Position numbers and translations under genes: made by a program. A DNA stretch of 64,000 bases, taken from Isoptericola halotolerans. GTDB lineage: Bacteria; Actinomycetota; Actinomycetes; Actinomycetales; Cellulomonadaceae. The DNA lies in assembly GCF_013149785.1 (NCBI RefSeq), contig NZ_JABEZU010000001.1:1550001-1614000 (forward strand), read 5' to 3'. Below are positions 41,976-52,000 of this stretch, piece after piece. Position 1 is the first letter of the stretch. Each line of letters starts with the position of its first letter. The notes beneath the pieces are model-generated. The model was not told the DNA's origin. It saw only the letters and a program-made list of their open reading frames with translations, and searched no databases.

Positions 41976-44900
41976 ATGTCGGACGCCGCTGCACCCCCCG
42001 GACCTGCCTCCACCGCAGAGAAGGCGGACGACTTCGTCCACCTCCACGTCCACACCGAGTACTCGATGCTGGACGGCGCGGCACGGATGAACGACCTGTT
42101 CACCGAGGTCGCCCGGCTGGGCCAGAAGGCCATCGCGATCACCGACCACGGGTACCTGTTCGGAGCGTTCGACTTCTGGAGCACGGCGCAGAGGTTCGGG
42201 GTCAAGCCGATCATCGGCGTCGAGGCGTACGTCACGCCGGGCACCAGCCGTCACGACCGCACCAAGGTCCTGTGGGGGGACCAGAACCAGCGGCGCGACG
42301 ACGTCTCCGCCGGTGGCGCGTACACCCACATGACGCTGTGGGCCCGCGACAACGTCGGGATGCACAACCTCTTCCGCGCGTCGTCGCTGGCCTCGCTCGA
42401 CGGTCAGATGGGCAAGTGGCCGCGCATGGACCGCGAGCTGCTGGAGACGTACTCCGAGGGACTGATGGCCACCACGGGCTGCCCCTCGGGAGAGGTGCAG
42501 ACGCGGTTGCGGCTCGGTCAGTGGGACGAGGCCGTGCGGGCGGCCGGCGAGCTCCAGGACCTGTTCGGCAAGGAGAACTACTTCGTCGAGCTGATGGACC
42601 ACGGGATCGAGATCGAGTCCCGCACCTCCAAGGACCTGCTGCGCCTGGCCGAGCACATCGGTGCACCGCTGGTGGCCACGAACGACCTGCACTACACCAA
42701 GCAGGAGGACTCCCACGCGCACGAGGTGCTGCTCGCGGTGAACTCCGGATCGACCCTCGACGAGCCCACGTACGACCAGGGCGGGAGCCGGTTCGCGTTC
42801 AGCGGCGACACCTTCTACGTGAAGTCCGGGGCGGAGATGCGCCGGCTCTTCGCCGAGATGCCCGAGGCGTGCGACAACACGCTGCTCATCGCCGAGCGGT
42901 GCGAGGTGTCCTTCGACACCGGCGCGAACTACATGCCGAACTTCCCGGTGCCCGAGGGCGAGGACGAGATCTCCTGGTTCGTCAAGGAGGTCGAGCACGG
43001 GCTGCACCGGCGCTACCCTTCCGGCATCCCGGACGAGGTGCGCAAGCAGGCGCAGTACGAGACCGAGGTCATCATCCAGATGGGCTTCCCGGGGTACTTC
43101 CTCGTGGTCGCCGACTTCATCAACTGGGCCAAGGAGCAGGGCATCCGGGTAGGCCCTGGCCGTGGGTCCGCGGCGGGCTCCATGGTGTCCTACGTGATGG
43201 GCATCACCGAGCTCGACCCGCTGGAGCACGGGCTGATCTTCGAGCGGTTCCTCAACCCGGAGCGCGTCTCGATGCCCGACGTCGACGTCGACTTCGACGA
43301 GCGCCGGCGCTCCGAGGTCATCCGGTACGTGAGCGACAAGTACGGCGACGACCGCGTGGCGATGATCGTCACGTACGGCTCCATCAAGGCGAAGCAGGCG
43401 CTCAAGGACGCCTCGCGCGTGCTGGGCTTCCCGTTCGCGATGGGGGAGAAGCTCACCAAGGCGATGCCGCCGCCCGTCATGGGCAAGGACATCCCGCTGT
43501 CGGGGATCTTCGACCCGTCCCACGAGCGCTACTCGGAGGCGGCGGAGTTCCGGCAGATGCACGACGCGGACCCCGAGGCGCAGCGCGTCGTGGAGACGGC
43601 ACGCGGCATCGAGGGCCTCAAGCGGCAGTGGGGGGTGCACGCGGCCGGCGTCATCATGTCGAGCGAACCGTTGATCGACGTCATCCCGATCATGCGCCGG
43701 CCCCAGGACGGCGCGGTCATCACGCAGTTCGACTACCCGACGTCCGAGGGCCTCGGCCTGATCAAGATGGACTTCCTCGGCCTGCGCAACCTGACGATCC
43801 TGGACGACGCGCTCGAGAACATCACGATGAACGGCAAGGACGCCGTGGAGATCGAGCACGTGCCGCTCGACGACGTCGACACCTACGCCCTGCTCGCCCG
43901 CGGTGAGACGCTCGGCGTGTTCCAGCTCGACGGCGGGCCGATGCGCTCGCTGCTGCGGCAGATGCGCCCGGACAAGTTCGACGACCTGTCGGCCGTCATC
44001 GCGCTGTACCGCCCCGGCCCGATGGGCATGAACTCGCACGTCAACTACGCGCTGCGCAAGAACGGCCTGCAGAAGATCGAGCCGATCCACCCCGAGACGG
44101 CCGAGCCCCTGTCGGAGGTGCTCGACGAGACGTACGGCCTGATCGTCTACCAGGAGCAGGTGCAGCGCGCCGCCCAGATCCTCGCGGGCTACTCGCTCGG
44201 TCAGGCGGACCTGCTGCGCCGCGCCATGGGCAAGAAGAAGCCCGAGGTGCTGGCCAAGGAGTTCGTGAACTTCGAGGCCGGCTGCAAGGAGCGCGGCTAC
44301 TCCGACGCGGCGATCAAGGCGGTGTGGGACGTGCTGGTGCCGTTCGCCGGGTACGCCTTCAACAAGGCGCACTCGGCGGGCTACGGGCTGGTGGCCTACT
44401 GGACGGCGTACCTCAAGGCGAAGTACCCCACCGAGTACATGGCCGGCCTGCTGCAGTCGGTGCGGGACGACAAGGACAAGATGGCGCTGTACCTCGGCGA
44501 GTGCCGCCGGATGCGCATCACGGTCCTGCCGCCCGACGTCAACGAGTCGGCGGCGAAGTTCACGGCCGTCGGCGACGACATCCGGTTCGGGCTGACGGCC
44601 GTGCGCAACGTCGGGGCCAACGTGGTCTCGGCGATCATCGCCGCCCGGGAGGAGCACGGCGACTTCACCTCGTTCACCGACTTCCTCGACAAGGTGCCCG
44701 CGGTCGTCTGCAACAAGCGCACCATCGAGTCGCTCATCAAGGCCGGGGCGTTCGACTCGCTCGGGCACCCGCGGCGCGCCCTGCTCGTCGTCCACGAGCA
44801 GGCGGTGGACTCGGTGATCTCCGTCAAGCGCAAGGAGGCCGAGGGGCAGTTCGACCTGTTCGCCGACCTCGGCGGGGGCGGCGACGACCCGGTGACCTTC

Positions 44901-45563
44901 GCCGTCGAGGTGCCGGACCTGCCGGACTGGGACAAGAAGCAGCGTCTCGCGTTCGAGCGGGAGATGCTGGGGCTCTACGTCTCGGACCACCCGCTGTCGG
45001 GCATGGAGCACGTCCTCGCCCGGGCGGCCGACACCTCGATCGCGTCGTTGGTCGCGGACGAGGGCCGGCCGGACGGCTCGTCGGTCACCGTCGCCGGGCT
45101 GCTGACCTCGGTGCAGCGCAAGATGAGCAAGAACGGCAACCCGTGGGCGGCCGTGACGATCGAGGACCTGGAGGGCTCGGTCGAGGTGATGTTCTTCGGC
45201 GAGACCTACCTGGCGTACTCGACGGTCCTCGCCGAGGACCAGGTGGTCACGCTCAAGGGCCGCGTGCGGCGCCGTGACGAGCAGATGCAGCTCCAGGCGC
45301 AGGAGGTCACGCTGCCCGACACCTCGGCCGTGGCCGACGCGCCGGTCCAGGTGACCGTGCCGCACACACGCTGCGTCGAACCGGTCATGGTGCGGCTGCG
45401 CGAGGTGCTGGTGTCGCACCCCGGACCGGCCGAGGTCCACGTGCACGTCGCCGAACCCGGCAAGAAGACGGTCGTGCGGGCCGCCGACCGGCTGCGCGTC
45501 GAGAAGTCGCCGGCGCTGTTCGGCGACCTCAAGGCGCTGCTCGGACCGAGCTGCCTGTCATGA
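41976..45563 (+). CDS. dnaE: DNA polymerase III alpha subunit
   Basis: Replicative polymerase of the chromosome. 1195 aa: PHP domain (HLHVHTEYSMLDGAARMNDL), palm with the catalytic Asp pair in SMPDVDVDFDERRR, GPGRGSAAGS, fingers (GYSLGQADLLRRAMGKKK), a tandem helix-hairpin-helix region and an OB fold (VAGLLTSVQRKMSKNGNPWAA) before the C-terminal tail. The length is normal for actinobacterial DnaE1. ATG 41976 is preferred; GTG 41970 is in frame. The end overlaps the Nudix gene (ATGA). Confidence 0.97.
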   Translation: MSDAAAPPGPASTAEKADDFVHLHVHTEYSMLDGAARMNDLFTEVARLGQKAIAITDHGYLFGAFDFWSTAQRFGVKPIIGVEAYVTPGTSRHDRTKVLWGDQNQRRDDVSAGGAYTHMTLWARDNVGMHNLFRASSLASLDGQMGKWPRMDRELLETYSEGLMATTGCPSGEVQTRLRLGQWDEAVRAAGELQDLFGKENYFVELMDHGIEIESRTSKDLLRLAEHIGAPLVATNDLHYTKQEDSHAHEVLLAVNSGSTLDEPTYDQGGSRFAFSGDTFYVKSGAEMRRLFAEMPEACDNTLLIAERCEVSFDTGANYMPNFPVPEGEDEISWFVKEVEHGLHRRYPSGIPDEVRKQAQYETEVIIQMGFPGYFLVVADFINWAKEQGIRVGPGRGSAAGSMVSYVMGITELDPLEHGLIFERFLNPERVSMPDVDVDFDERRRSEVIRYVSDKYGDDRVAMIVTYGSIKAKQALKDASRVLGFPFAMGEKLTKAMPPPVMGKDIPLSGIFDPSHERYSEAAEFRQMHDADPEAQRVVETARGIEGLKRQWGVHAAGVIMSSEPLIDVIPIMRRPQDGAVITQFDYPTSEGLGLIKMDFLGLRNLTILDDALENITMNGKDAVEIEHVPLDDVDTYALLARGETLGVFQLDGGPMRSLLRQMRPDKFDDLSAVIALYRPGPMGMNSHVNYALRKNGLQKIEPIHPETAEPLSEVLDETYGLIVYQEQVQRAAQILAGYSLGQADLLRRAMGKKKPEVLAKEFVNFEAGCKERGYSDAAIKAVWDVLVPFAGYAFNKAHSAGYGLVAYWTAYLKAKYPTEYMAGLLQSVRDDKDKMALYLGECRRMRITVLPPDVNESAAKFTAVGDDIRFGLTAVRNVGANVVSAIIAAREEHGDFTSFTDFLDKVPAVVCNKRTIESLIKAGAFDSLGHPRRALLVVHEQAVDSVISVKRKEAEGQFDLFADLGGGGDDPVTFAVEVPDLPDWDKKQRLAFEREMLGLYVSDHPLSGMEHVLARAADTSIASLVADEGRPDGSSVTVAGLLTSVQRKMSKNGNPWAAVTIEDLEGSVEVMFFGETYLAYSTVLAEDQVVTLKGRVRRRDEQMQLQAQEVTLPDTSAVADAPVQVTVPHTRCVEPVMVRLREVLVSHPGPAEVHVHVAEPGKKTVVRAADRLRVEKSPALFGDLKALLGPSCLS

Positions 45564-46060
45564 CCGGGTCCGACGACGGCAGCGCCGACCACCGGTTCCG
45601 GGTGGTCCCGGCCGCGTACGTCCTGCTGCGACGTGAGGGGCAGGTCCTGCTGCAGCTGCGGGCCGGCACGGGGTTCATGGACGGGTACTGGGCCGCCGGT
45701 GCGGCCGGTCACGTCGAGGCCGGGGAGTCCGTGCTGGAGGCCGCGGTCCGCGAGGCGCGCGAGGAGCTCGGCGTGACGGTGGGCCCGGCGGACCTCGAGC
45801 CGCTGACGGTCGTGCACCGGGGGGAGCCCGGTGGTCCTGCGCTCGAGCAGCGCGTGGACTTCTTCTTCGCGACGACCCGGTGGCAGGGGGAACCGGCGCT
45901 GCAGGAGGCGGACAGGGCCGCGGACCTGCGCTGGTTCCCGTTCGTGCACCTGCCGGACCCCGTCGTGCCGCACGAGCTCGCGGTGCTGCGTGCCCTGCAC
46001 GACGGCGACGTCCCGCGGGTGATCACCCTCGGCTTCGGCGACCCGGGCGACGGCGCGTAG
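45560..46060 (+). CDS. Nudix hydrolase
   Basis: 166 aa with the Nudix box GHVEAGESVLEAAVREAREELGV (G-x5-E-x7-REVxEELG) at about 54-76, the metal-binding and hydrolase motif for nucleoside diphosphate-linked substrates. The substrate is not predictable. Its ATG overlaps the dnaE stop, so it is translationally coupled to the polymerase; a nucleotide-pool role is an inference from position. It ends with TAG, which also begins the next -10 element. Confidence 0.9.
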   Translation: MTGSDDGSADHRFRVVPAAYVLLRREGQVLLQLRAGTGFMDGYWAAGAAGHVEAGESVLEAAVREAREELGVTVGPADLEPLTVVHRGEPGGPALEQRVDFFFATTRWQGEPALQEADRAADLRWFPFVHLPDPVVPHELAVLRALHDGDVPRVITLGFGDPGDGA

Positions 46061-46063
46061 GCT
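46058..46063 (+). promoter_or_regulatory. -10 element TAGGCT overlapping the Nudix stop codon
   Basis: The TAG stop of the Nudix gene is the first half of TAGGCT, which lies seven bases (CACGCAG) before the GTG of the next gene. Confidence 0.4.
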
Positions 46064-46070
46064 CACGCAG

Positions 46071-46478
46071 GTGATCCGTCTCAACCCCGAGCAGCTCGTC
46101 TTCGTCACCGAGCGCCACCTGGCCACCCTGACCACCCTGCGCGCCGACGGCACGCCGCACGTGGTCCCGGTGGCCTTCACGTGGGACGCCGAGCAGGGCG
46201 TGGCGCGCGTCACGGCACGGCGGACGTCGGTCAAGGCCCGTAACGCGGGCCGCCGCGGGCCGGACGGGCAAGCCCCGCGGGCCGCCCTCTGCCAGGTCGA
46301 CGGCGGCCGCTGGATGACGCTCGAGGGGACGGTCGAGGTGGTCGAGGACCCCGACGAGGTCGCCGAGGCCGTGCGTCGCTACGCCACCCGGTACAGGCAG
46401 GTCGAGTACGACCCCCGCCGGATCGTGCTGCGGCTCACACCCGACCACGTCATGGCGTCGGCCTACATGTCCTCCTGA
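46071..46478 (+). CDS. PPOX-class F420-dependent enzyme
   Basis: A 135-residue split-beta-barrel protein of the pyridoxamine 5'-phosphate oxidase-like superfamily (FVTERHLATLTTLRADGTPHVVPVAF, then GRWMTLEGTVEVVEDPDEV). Short actinobacterial members of this type, usually named PPOX class F420-dependent, reduce or oxidise small molecules with F420 or flavin. Substrate unknown. It ends 16 bp inside the convergent S4 gene. Confidence 0.82.
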   Translation: MIRLNPEQLVFVTERHLATLTTLRADGTPHVVPVAFTWDAEQGVARVTARRTSVKARNAGRRGPDGQAPRAALCQVDGGRWMTLEGTVEVVEDPDEVAEAVRRYATRYRQVEYDPRRIVLRLTPDHVMASAYMSS

Positions 46479-46702
46479 ACGACCACGGCGGTCTGGTCGC
46501 CCTCGGGTCCCGCGACGGTCACGCGGGCACCGGCTCGCAGCTGGCGGCCGCGCCGGGTCTCGGTCTCGCCGTCGACGCGCACGTCGCCGTCGGCCACGAG
46601 GTCGCGGGCGTGGTTGCCCGACTCGGCGAGCCCTGCCAGCTTGAGGAACTGGCCGAGCCGGATGACGTCGTCGCGGATGGGGACCTCGAGGGGGGTGTCC
46701 AT
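46463..46702 (-). CDS. RNA-binding S4 domain protein
   Basis: A 79-residue stand-alone S4 domain (IRLGQFLKLAGLAESGNHARDLVADGDVRVDGE), the YaaA/RbpF-type small RNA-binding protein; function not established. ATG at 46702 has GGGAGG upstream. The open frame continues upstream but without similarity. The 3' ends of this gene and the PPOX gene overlap by 16 bp on opposite strands, so there is no room for a conventional terminator between them. Confidence 0.82.
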   Translation of the reverse strand: MDTPLEVPIRDDVIRLGQFLKLAGLAESGNHARDLVADGDVRVDGETETRRGRQLRAGARVTVAGPEGDQTAVVVQEDM

Positions 46703-46800
46703 CCGTCCATCCTCCCAGGCCGCTGCCGGCCGCGGTCGCGGGTGCGCGTGGCGCGGGGTCCTGAGGGTGGACCGCAGGGAGAGGCTCGGCGGCGATCTCC

Positions 46801-46806
46801 TAGACT
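46801..46806 (+). promoter_or_regulatory. -10 element TAGACT of a leaderless hisD promoter
   Basis: TAGACT is six bases (GGAGCG) from the hisD GTG. No leader, attenuator or His-rich leader peptide can be fitted between promoter and start. Confidence 0.55.
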
Positions 46807-46812
46807 GGAGCG

Positions 46813-48135
46813 GTGATCCGACGCATCGATCTTCGCGGGCAGGTCCTGTCCCGTTCCGAGCTGCTGCAGGTGCTGCCGCGCCCCGAGGTGGGCGTGGAGC
46901 AGGCGGTCGACGCCGTGGCTCCCGTCCTGGCGGACGTCCGTTCCCGCGGTGGTGCCGCCCTGCGCGACCTGGCCGAGCGCTTCGACGGGGTGCGGCCACA
47001 GCATCTGCGGGTGCCGGCCGCCGCGCTCGACGAGGCGCTCGCGGGCCTCGACCCGGTCGTCCGTGCGGCTCTCGAGGAGGCGGTGGTGCGGGTGCGTGCC
47101 GTGCACGCCGACCAGCTGCCCGGCGAGCACACGACGGTGCTGGCCGACGGCGCCGAGGTACGGCAGCGGTGGATCCCGGTGCAGCGGGTCGGCCTCTACG
47201 CGCCCGGGGGCCTGGCCGTCTACCCGTCGTCGGTCATCATGAACGTGGTCGCCGCCCAGGAGGCCGGCGTCCCCGAGCTGGCGGTGGCCTCCCCGCCGCA
47301 GAAGGATTCCGGCGGGCTGCCGCACGCGACCATCCTCGCGGCCTGCGCCCTGCTCGGCGTCGACGAGGTGTACGCGGTCGGGGGAGCGCAGGCCGTGGCG
47401 ATGTTCGCCTACGGGGCGACCGGGAGCGAACCGGCCGACGGCGAGGTGCTGTGCGAGCCCGTCGACGTCGTGACCGGCCCCGGGAACGTCTACGTCGCGG
47501 CGGCCAAGCGCCTGGTGCGGGGCGTCGTCGGGATCGACGCGGAGGCCGGCCCGACCGAGATCGCGGTGCTGGCCGACGACTCCGCCGACCCCGGGCACGT
47601 GGCGCTCGACCTCATCAGCCAGGCCGAGCACGACCCGATGGCGGCGTCGGTGCTCGTCACGCCGTCCGTGGAGCTCGCCGGTGCGGTGGAGTCCAAGCTG
47701 GTGGACCTGGCGGAGGCGACCAAGCACACCGCCCGGGTGACGACGGCGCTCGCGGGTCCGCAGTCGGCCGTGGTGGTGGTCGACGACCTCGACCAGGGGC
47801 TGGCGGTGGTGGACGCCTACGGTGCCGAGCACCTGGAGATCCAGACCGTGGGCGCTGCCGAGCTGGCTCAGCGGGTGCGTTCGGCGGGGGCCATCTTCGT
47901 GGGGCCGTACTCGCCGGTCTCCCTCGGTGACTACATGGCCGGCTCCAACCACGTGCTGCCCACGGGGGGCACGGCGCGCTTCGCCAGCGGTCTGGGGGTC
48001 CACGCGTTCCTGAGGTCGGTGCAGGTGGTCGACTACTCGCGCGAGGCCCTGGCGGAGGTCGCCGAGCGCATCGTCGCCGTGGCGAACGACGAGGACCTGC
48101 CCGCCCACGGCGAGGCGGTGCGCGGGCGGTTCTGA
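46813..48135 (+). CDS. hisD: Histidinol dehydrogenase
   Basis: Last two steps of histidine synthesis, histidinol to histidine, NAD- and zinc-dependent. 440 aa, typical length. Motifs: [51 protein letters not shown] and the zinc/catalytic [10 protein letters not shown]. The GTG at 46813 is the start set by the -10 spacing. It is separated from hisC/hisB by about 8 kb of unrelated genes. Confidence 0.95.
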   Translation: MIRRIDLRGQVLSRSELLQVLPRPEVGVEQAVDAVAPVLADVRSRGGAALRDLAERFDGVRPQHLRVPAAALDEALAGLDPVVRAALEEAVVRVRAVHADQLPGEHTTVLADGAEVRQRWIPVQRVGLYAPGGLAVYPSSVIMNVVAAQEAGVPELAVASPPQKDSGGLPHATILAACALLGVDEVYAVGGAQAVAMFAYGATGSEPADGEVLCEPVDVVTGPGNVYVAAAKRLVRGVVGIDAEAGPTEIAVLADDSADPGHVALDLISQAEHDPMAASVLVTPSVELAGAVESKLVDLAEATKHTARVTTALAGPQSAVVVVDDLDQGLAVVDAYGAEHLEIQTVGAAELAQRVRSAGAIFVGPYSPVSLGDYMAGSNHVLPTGGTARFASGLGVHAFLRSVQVVDYSREALAEVAERIVAVANDEDLPAHGEAVRGRF

Positions 48136-48154
48136 GCCGCCTGGTCGGTGGCTG

Positions 48155-48997
48155 TCACAGGCCCGCGGCGTCGGCGAGGCGGTCGACGGCGTCGGCCACG
48201 TCGGGCCCGAACATCACCGGGTCGTTGTGGTCGGCGCCGGGCAGCGCGAGACGCTCGGCGAGCCGGGGTGCGGCCTCGGCCACCGCGTGGCTCTGGTCCG
48301 GCGGGACCACCGAGTCGGCGTCACCGTGCACGACGGTGACCGGCACCTGAGCGGCGGCGACGTGCTCGCGCACCTCGTAGCGGTCGCGCAGCAGGCTCCG
48401 GACGGGCAGCACGGGATAGTGGTGCTCGCCGACGTCGGCGAGCGAGGTGAAGGGCGAGCGCAGCACGAGCCCGGCCCCGGGATCCTCGGTGTGGAGCCGG
48501 GCCACCACCGCGGTGCCCAGCGACTCGCCGAGGTAGACGGTGCGCTGCGGCGGGTACCCGCGGTCGTCGAGCGCCTCCAGCGCGGCGAGCGCGTCGGCGT
48601 GCAGGCCGTCGGCGGACGGTGACCCCGGGTTGCCGCCGTAGCCGCGATACTCCAGCAGCAGCACCGCGAACCCGCGGTCGGCGAGGCGCTGAGCGAGACC
48701 GGTGCGGCCGAGCCGGTTGCCGCCGTTGCCAGGGGCCATGAGCACGGCGGCGTCGCGTGCCGTGGCGCCGGCCGGCACGAACCACGCGGTGAGCTCCAGC
48801 CCGTCGTCGGTCCGGAGCGTGACGTCCTCGCCGCCGTCGAGGACGGAGGCTGCGGGACCGGGGTCGGTGCGGTCGGGGTGGTAGACGAGCAGGTCCTGCC
48901 CCCACCAGACCAGGGCGAGCAGGAGCGCGCCGACGGCGACCAGGGCGACGAGGCCGCCCAGCGCCCGGCGCCTCCACGGGGACGTGGTCGTGTCCAT
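48155..48997 (-). CDS. Membrane-anchored alpha/beta hydrolase
   Basis: 280 aa: an N-terminal signal-anchor (about 12-33, VALVAVGALLLALVWWG), then an alpha/beta hydrolase domain with the nucleophile motif YLGESLGTAVV, acid in VVHGDADSVVPP and His in LPGADHNDP. This resembles the FrsA/YfhR type of serine hydrolases. Substrate unknown. ATG at 48997 is taken because it starts just before the anchor; an upstream TTG at 49045 is possible. Ribosome binding site weak. It converges on hisD (19-bp gap). Confidence 0.8.
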   Translation of the reverse strand: MDTTTSPWRRRALGGLVALVAVGALLLALVWWGQDLLVYHPDRTDPGPAASVLDGGEDVTLRTDDGLELTAWFVPAGATARDAAVLMAPGNGGNRLGRTGLAQRLADRGFAVLLLEYRGYGGNPGSPSADGLHADALAALEALDDRGYPPQRTVYLGESLGTAVVARLHTEDPGAGLVLRSPFTSLADVGEHHYPVLPVRSLLRDRYEVREHVAAAQVPVTVVHGDADSVVPPDQSHAVAEAAPRLAERLALPGADHNDPVMFGPDVADAVDRLADAAGL

Positions 48998-49095
48998 CCG
49001 TCCATCGTCGCCGATCGGTCGCTCGGTCCAGAAATACTGTGCCAAGCGCGCCGCCTCGTGGGTCCGCTGTCAGCGCGGGGTGCGAGCATGGGCAC

Positions 49096-52000
49096 GTGCC
49101 CCCGCCGTCCTCCGCGCCACCCCGCATCGACCCGCTCGTCGTCGGCGGGATCGTCGGCACCACGACGTTCCGTCGGGCACAGGGATATCAGCGCGCGGGA
49201 GCCGTCGTCTCCTGGCGGTGGGAGGCCGAGACGCTGGTCCTGACGTCCCAGGTGGGGGGCAGCGGCCCGCGGCCGTACGCCTGTCGGGTGTGGTTCGACC
49301 TCGACGCCGCGGGACGGTACGCGTTCGTGGACTCCTCCTGCTCGTGCCCGGTGGGCGTCGACTGCAAGCACGTCGCCGCCACGCTCCTGCACGTCGGACC
49401 GCACGGCGTGGCCGGGCCGCGGGCACCGGCACCGGACGACACGGGGTGGCGCAGCCGGCTCGCCGCGGTGACCGGACGCTCGACCCCGACGGCGGCGCCA
49501 CCGTCGGGCGCGGCCCTGCCCGTCGCGCTCCGCTTCCGCCTGGACGGGGCGTTCGGCGACGCCGACCCCGGCCTGTCGGTGCGACCGGTGGTCCCCGCCC
49601 GCAACGGGGGGTGGAAGACGGCGCCCGAGGCGAGCTGGGACGCCCTCGCCCGTGGCCTCTACGCGTTCGCCGACGTCAGGGCGACGCCGACGCCGCCGGT
49701 GCGGCGATGGTTCGCCGACCTCGGCGCCGCGCTGCAGGACGGCACGTCCCGGCCGCGGGAGGCCTGGCGGCCGCTGGCGACGGGAGGCCGAGGTCTCTGG
49801 CCGTTGCTGGCCGAGGCCGCGGAGCTGCGCATCCCTCTCGTCGGGCACGGCCACCAGGACGAGGTCGTCCTGGCGGGGGCCGCGACGGTACGGCTCGAGG
49901 TCTCGGCCTCGGACACGGGGGTCCGGCTGGCGCCCGTGGTCTCCCTCGACGGCGTCGACGTCGGGAGCGCCGCGCAGCTCGGCGTGGTCGGGGACACCGG
50001 CCTGTTCGCCGCCGAGCCCGGGTCCGGCCGCACGACGCTCCGCCTCGGCCCGGCACCGCGTCGGCTCGGCGACGGGGTGCGTGAGCTCGTCACCCTCGGC
50101 CCCACGGAGGTGCCGGCGTCAGACGTCGACGAGCTCTTCGCCGAGCACCTGCCGGCGCTGCGGCGGACCGTCCGCGTGGTCCCGGACGGCAGCGTCGAGC
50201 TGCCCGAGAACCCTCGCCCCCGGCTCGTCGCCACGACCCGGTTCGCCTCGCCCGAGCAGGCCGAGCTGACCTGGGGCTGGCACTACCCGCGGGGTGACGG
50301 GGGTCCGTGGACCGTCCCGCTCGACGGTGCCCGGCTCGACCCGGCGCGAGACCCCGAGGCGGAGTCCGAGATCCGCGCCAAGGCCACCTCCGCCGTCCGC
50401 GGCGTGGTGGGCTTCGAACGGTTCGAGCCCGAGGCCCACCACCGGTTCACCGGGCTCGACGCCCTCGACCTCGCGCACGACGTGCTGCCCGCGCTCGCCG
50501 CGGCCGGGGTCGTCCTCGACGGCGACCCGGCGCCCGACTACCACCACCTCGACGGCCCGGCCCGGGTGGTGGTCGACGGGGCGCCGTCCGGCGGCTCGGA
50601 CTGGCTCGACCTCGGTGTGTCGGTGACCGTCGGCGGCAGGGAGATCCCGTTCACCCGACTCTTCACCGCGCTGTCCCAGGGACGCAAGCGCCTGCTCCTG
50701 GTCGACGGCTCCTGGATGATGCTGAACCAGCCGTCGCTCGGGCGCCTGCGATCGCTCATCGAGGAGGCGACGGCGCTCAGCGACAAGCCCGGTCGGCTGC
50801 GGGTCAGCGGCTACGACGCCCAGCTCTGGGGCGAGCTCGAGGACCTCGCCGACGACGTCCGCGTCCCGGAGCGCTGGCACCGCACGGTGTCGGGGCTGCG
50901 AGAGCTGGCCGACGGCCGGCGCACCCCGGAACCGCTCGAGGCGCCGGACGGGTTGCGGGCCGCGCTGCGGCCCTACCAGCACCAGGCGTTCGAGTGGCTG
51001 ACGTTCCTGTGGCGGCACGGGCTCGGCGGGATCCTCGCCGACGACATGGGGCTGGGCAAGACGATCGAGACGCTGGCCTTCCTCGAGCACGTCCGCGCCG
51101 AGAGCGCGGCCACGCACGACGTCACGTCCCCACCTCCGTTCGTCGTGGTGGCACCGGCGTCCGTGGTCGGCAACTGGGTGGACGAGGCCGCGAGGTTCAC
51201 CCCGGGACTCACCGTGGTCGCGATGACCGCGACGACGAAGAAGCTCGGCCGCGGCCTCGCCGACGTCGCCCGGGACGTGGACGTGCTGGTCACCTCCTAT
51301 GCCGTCTACCGGTTGGAGTTCGAGGCGTTCGCCGGCCTGGAGTGGTCCGGCCTGATCCTCGACGAGGCCCAGTTCGCGAAGAACCCGCGCACCCGCGCGA
51401 ACCAGATGGCGCGGCGCCTCGACACACCGTTCAAGCTCGCGATCACCGGCACGCCGATGGAGAACAACCTCACCGAGCTGTGGGCGATGCTCGCGATCGT
51501 GGCCCCGGGCCTGTACCCGTCGCTGCACCGGTTCCGGGCCGAGACCGTCCGGCCGGTCGACGCCGCGGCGCAGGACGACGACCCGGCGGTCGTCGCGGCC
51601 GGCAACCGTGCGCTCGCACGTCTCCAGCGGCGCATCCGGGCACTCATGCTGCGCAGGACGAAGGAGCAGGTGGCGCCCGAGCTGCCGGAGCGGCAGGAAC
51701 AGGTGCTGAGGGTGCCGCTGTCGCCGGACCACCGGCGCGTCTACGACACCCACCTGCAGCGCGAGCGCCAGCGGCTGCTCGGGCTGCTGACGGACTTCGA
51801 GGCGAACAAGGCCGCGATCTTCCGCTCGTTGACGACCCTGCGCCGGCTCGCCCTCGACGCCTCGCTGGTCGACCCCGCGTACGCCGGCGTGGGGTCCGCC
51901 AAGCTCGACGTGGTCGTCGACCAGCTCGTCGAGATCGCGGCCGAGGGCCACCGCGCGCTCGTCTTCTCCCAGTTCACGTCGTTCCTGCGACGGGTCGAGG

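Noticed and set aside
41949-45446. A 1165-codon minus-strand open frame
   Set aside because: It is the antisense shadow of dnaE; the composition is His/Arg/Val/Leu-rich and no motif is present.
46706-46812. Histidine attenuator or leader peptide before hisD
   Set aside because: The -10 element lies directly before the GTG, leaving no leader; no run of His codons precedes hisD or hisC.
50411-50427. TCGAAC-GG-TTCGA palindrome as an SOS box
   Set aside because: The half-sites are two bases apart instead of four, and the site lies inside the SNF2 coding region far from a promoter.
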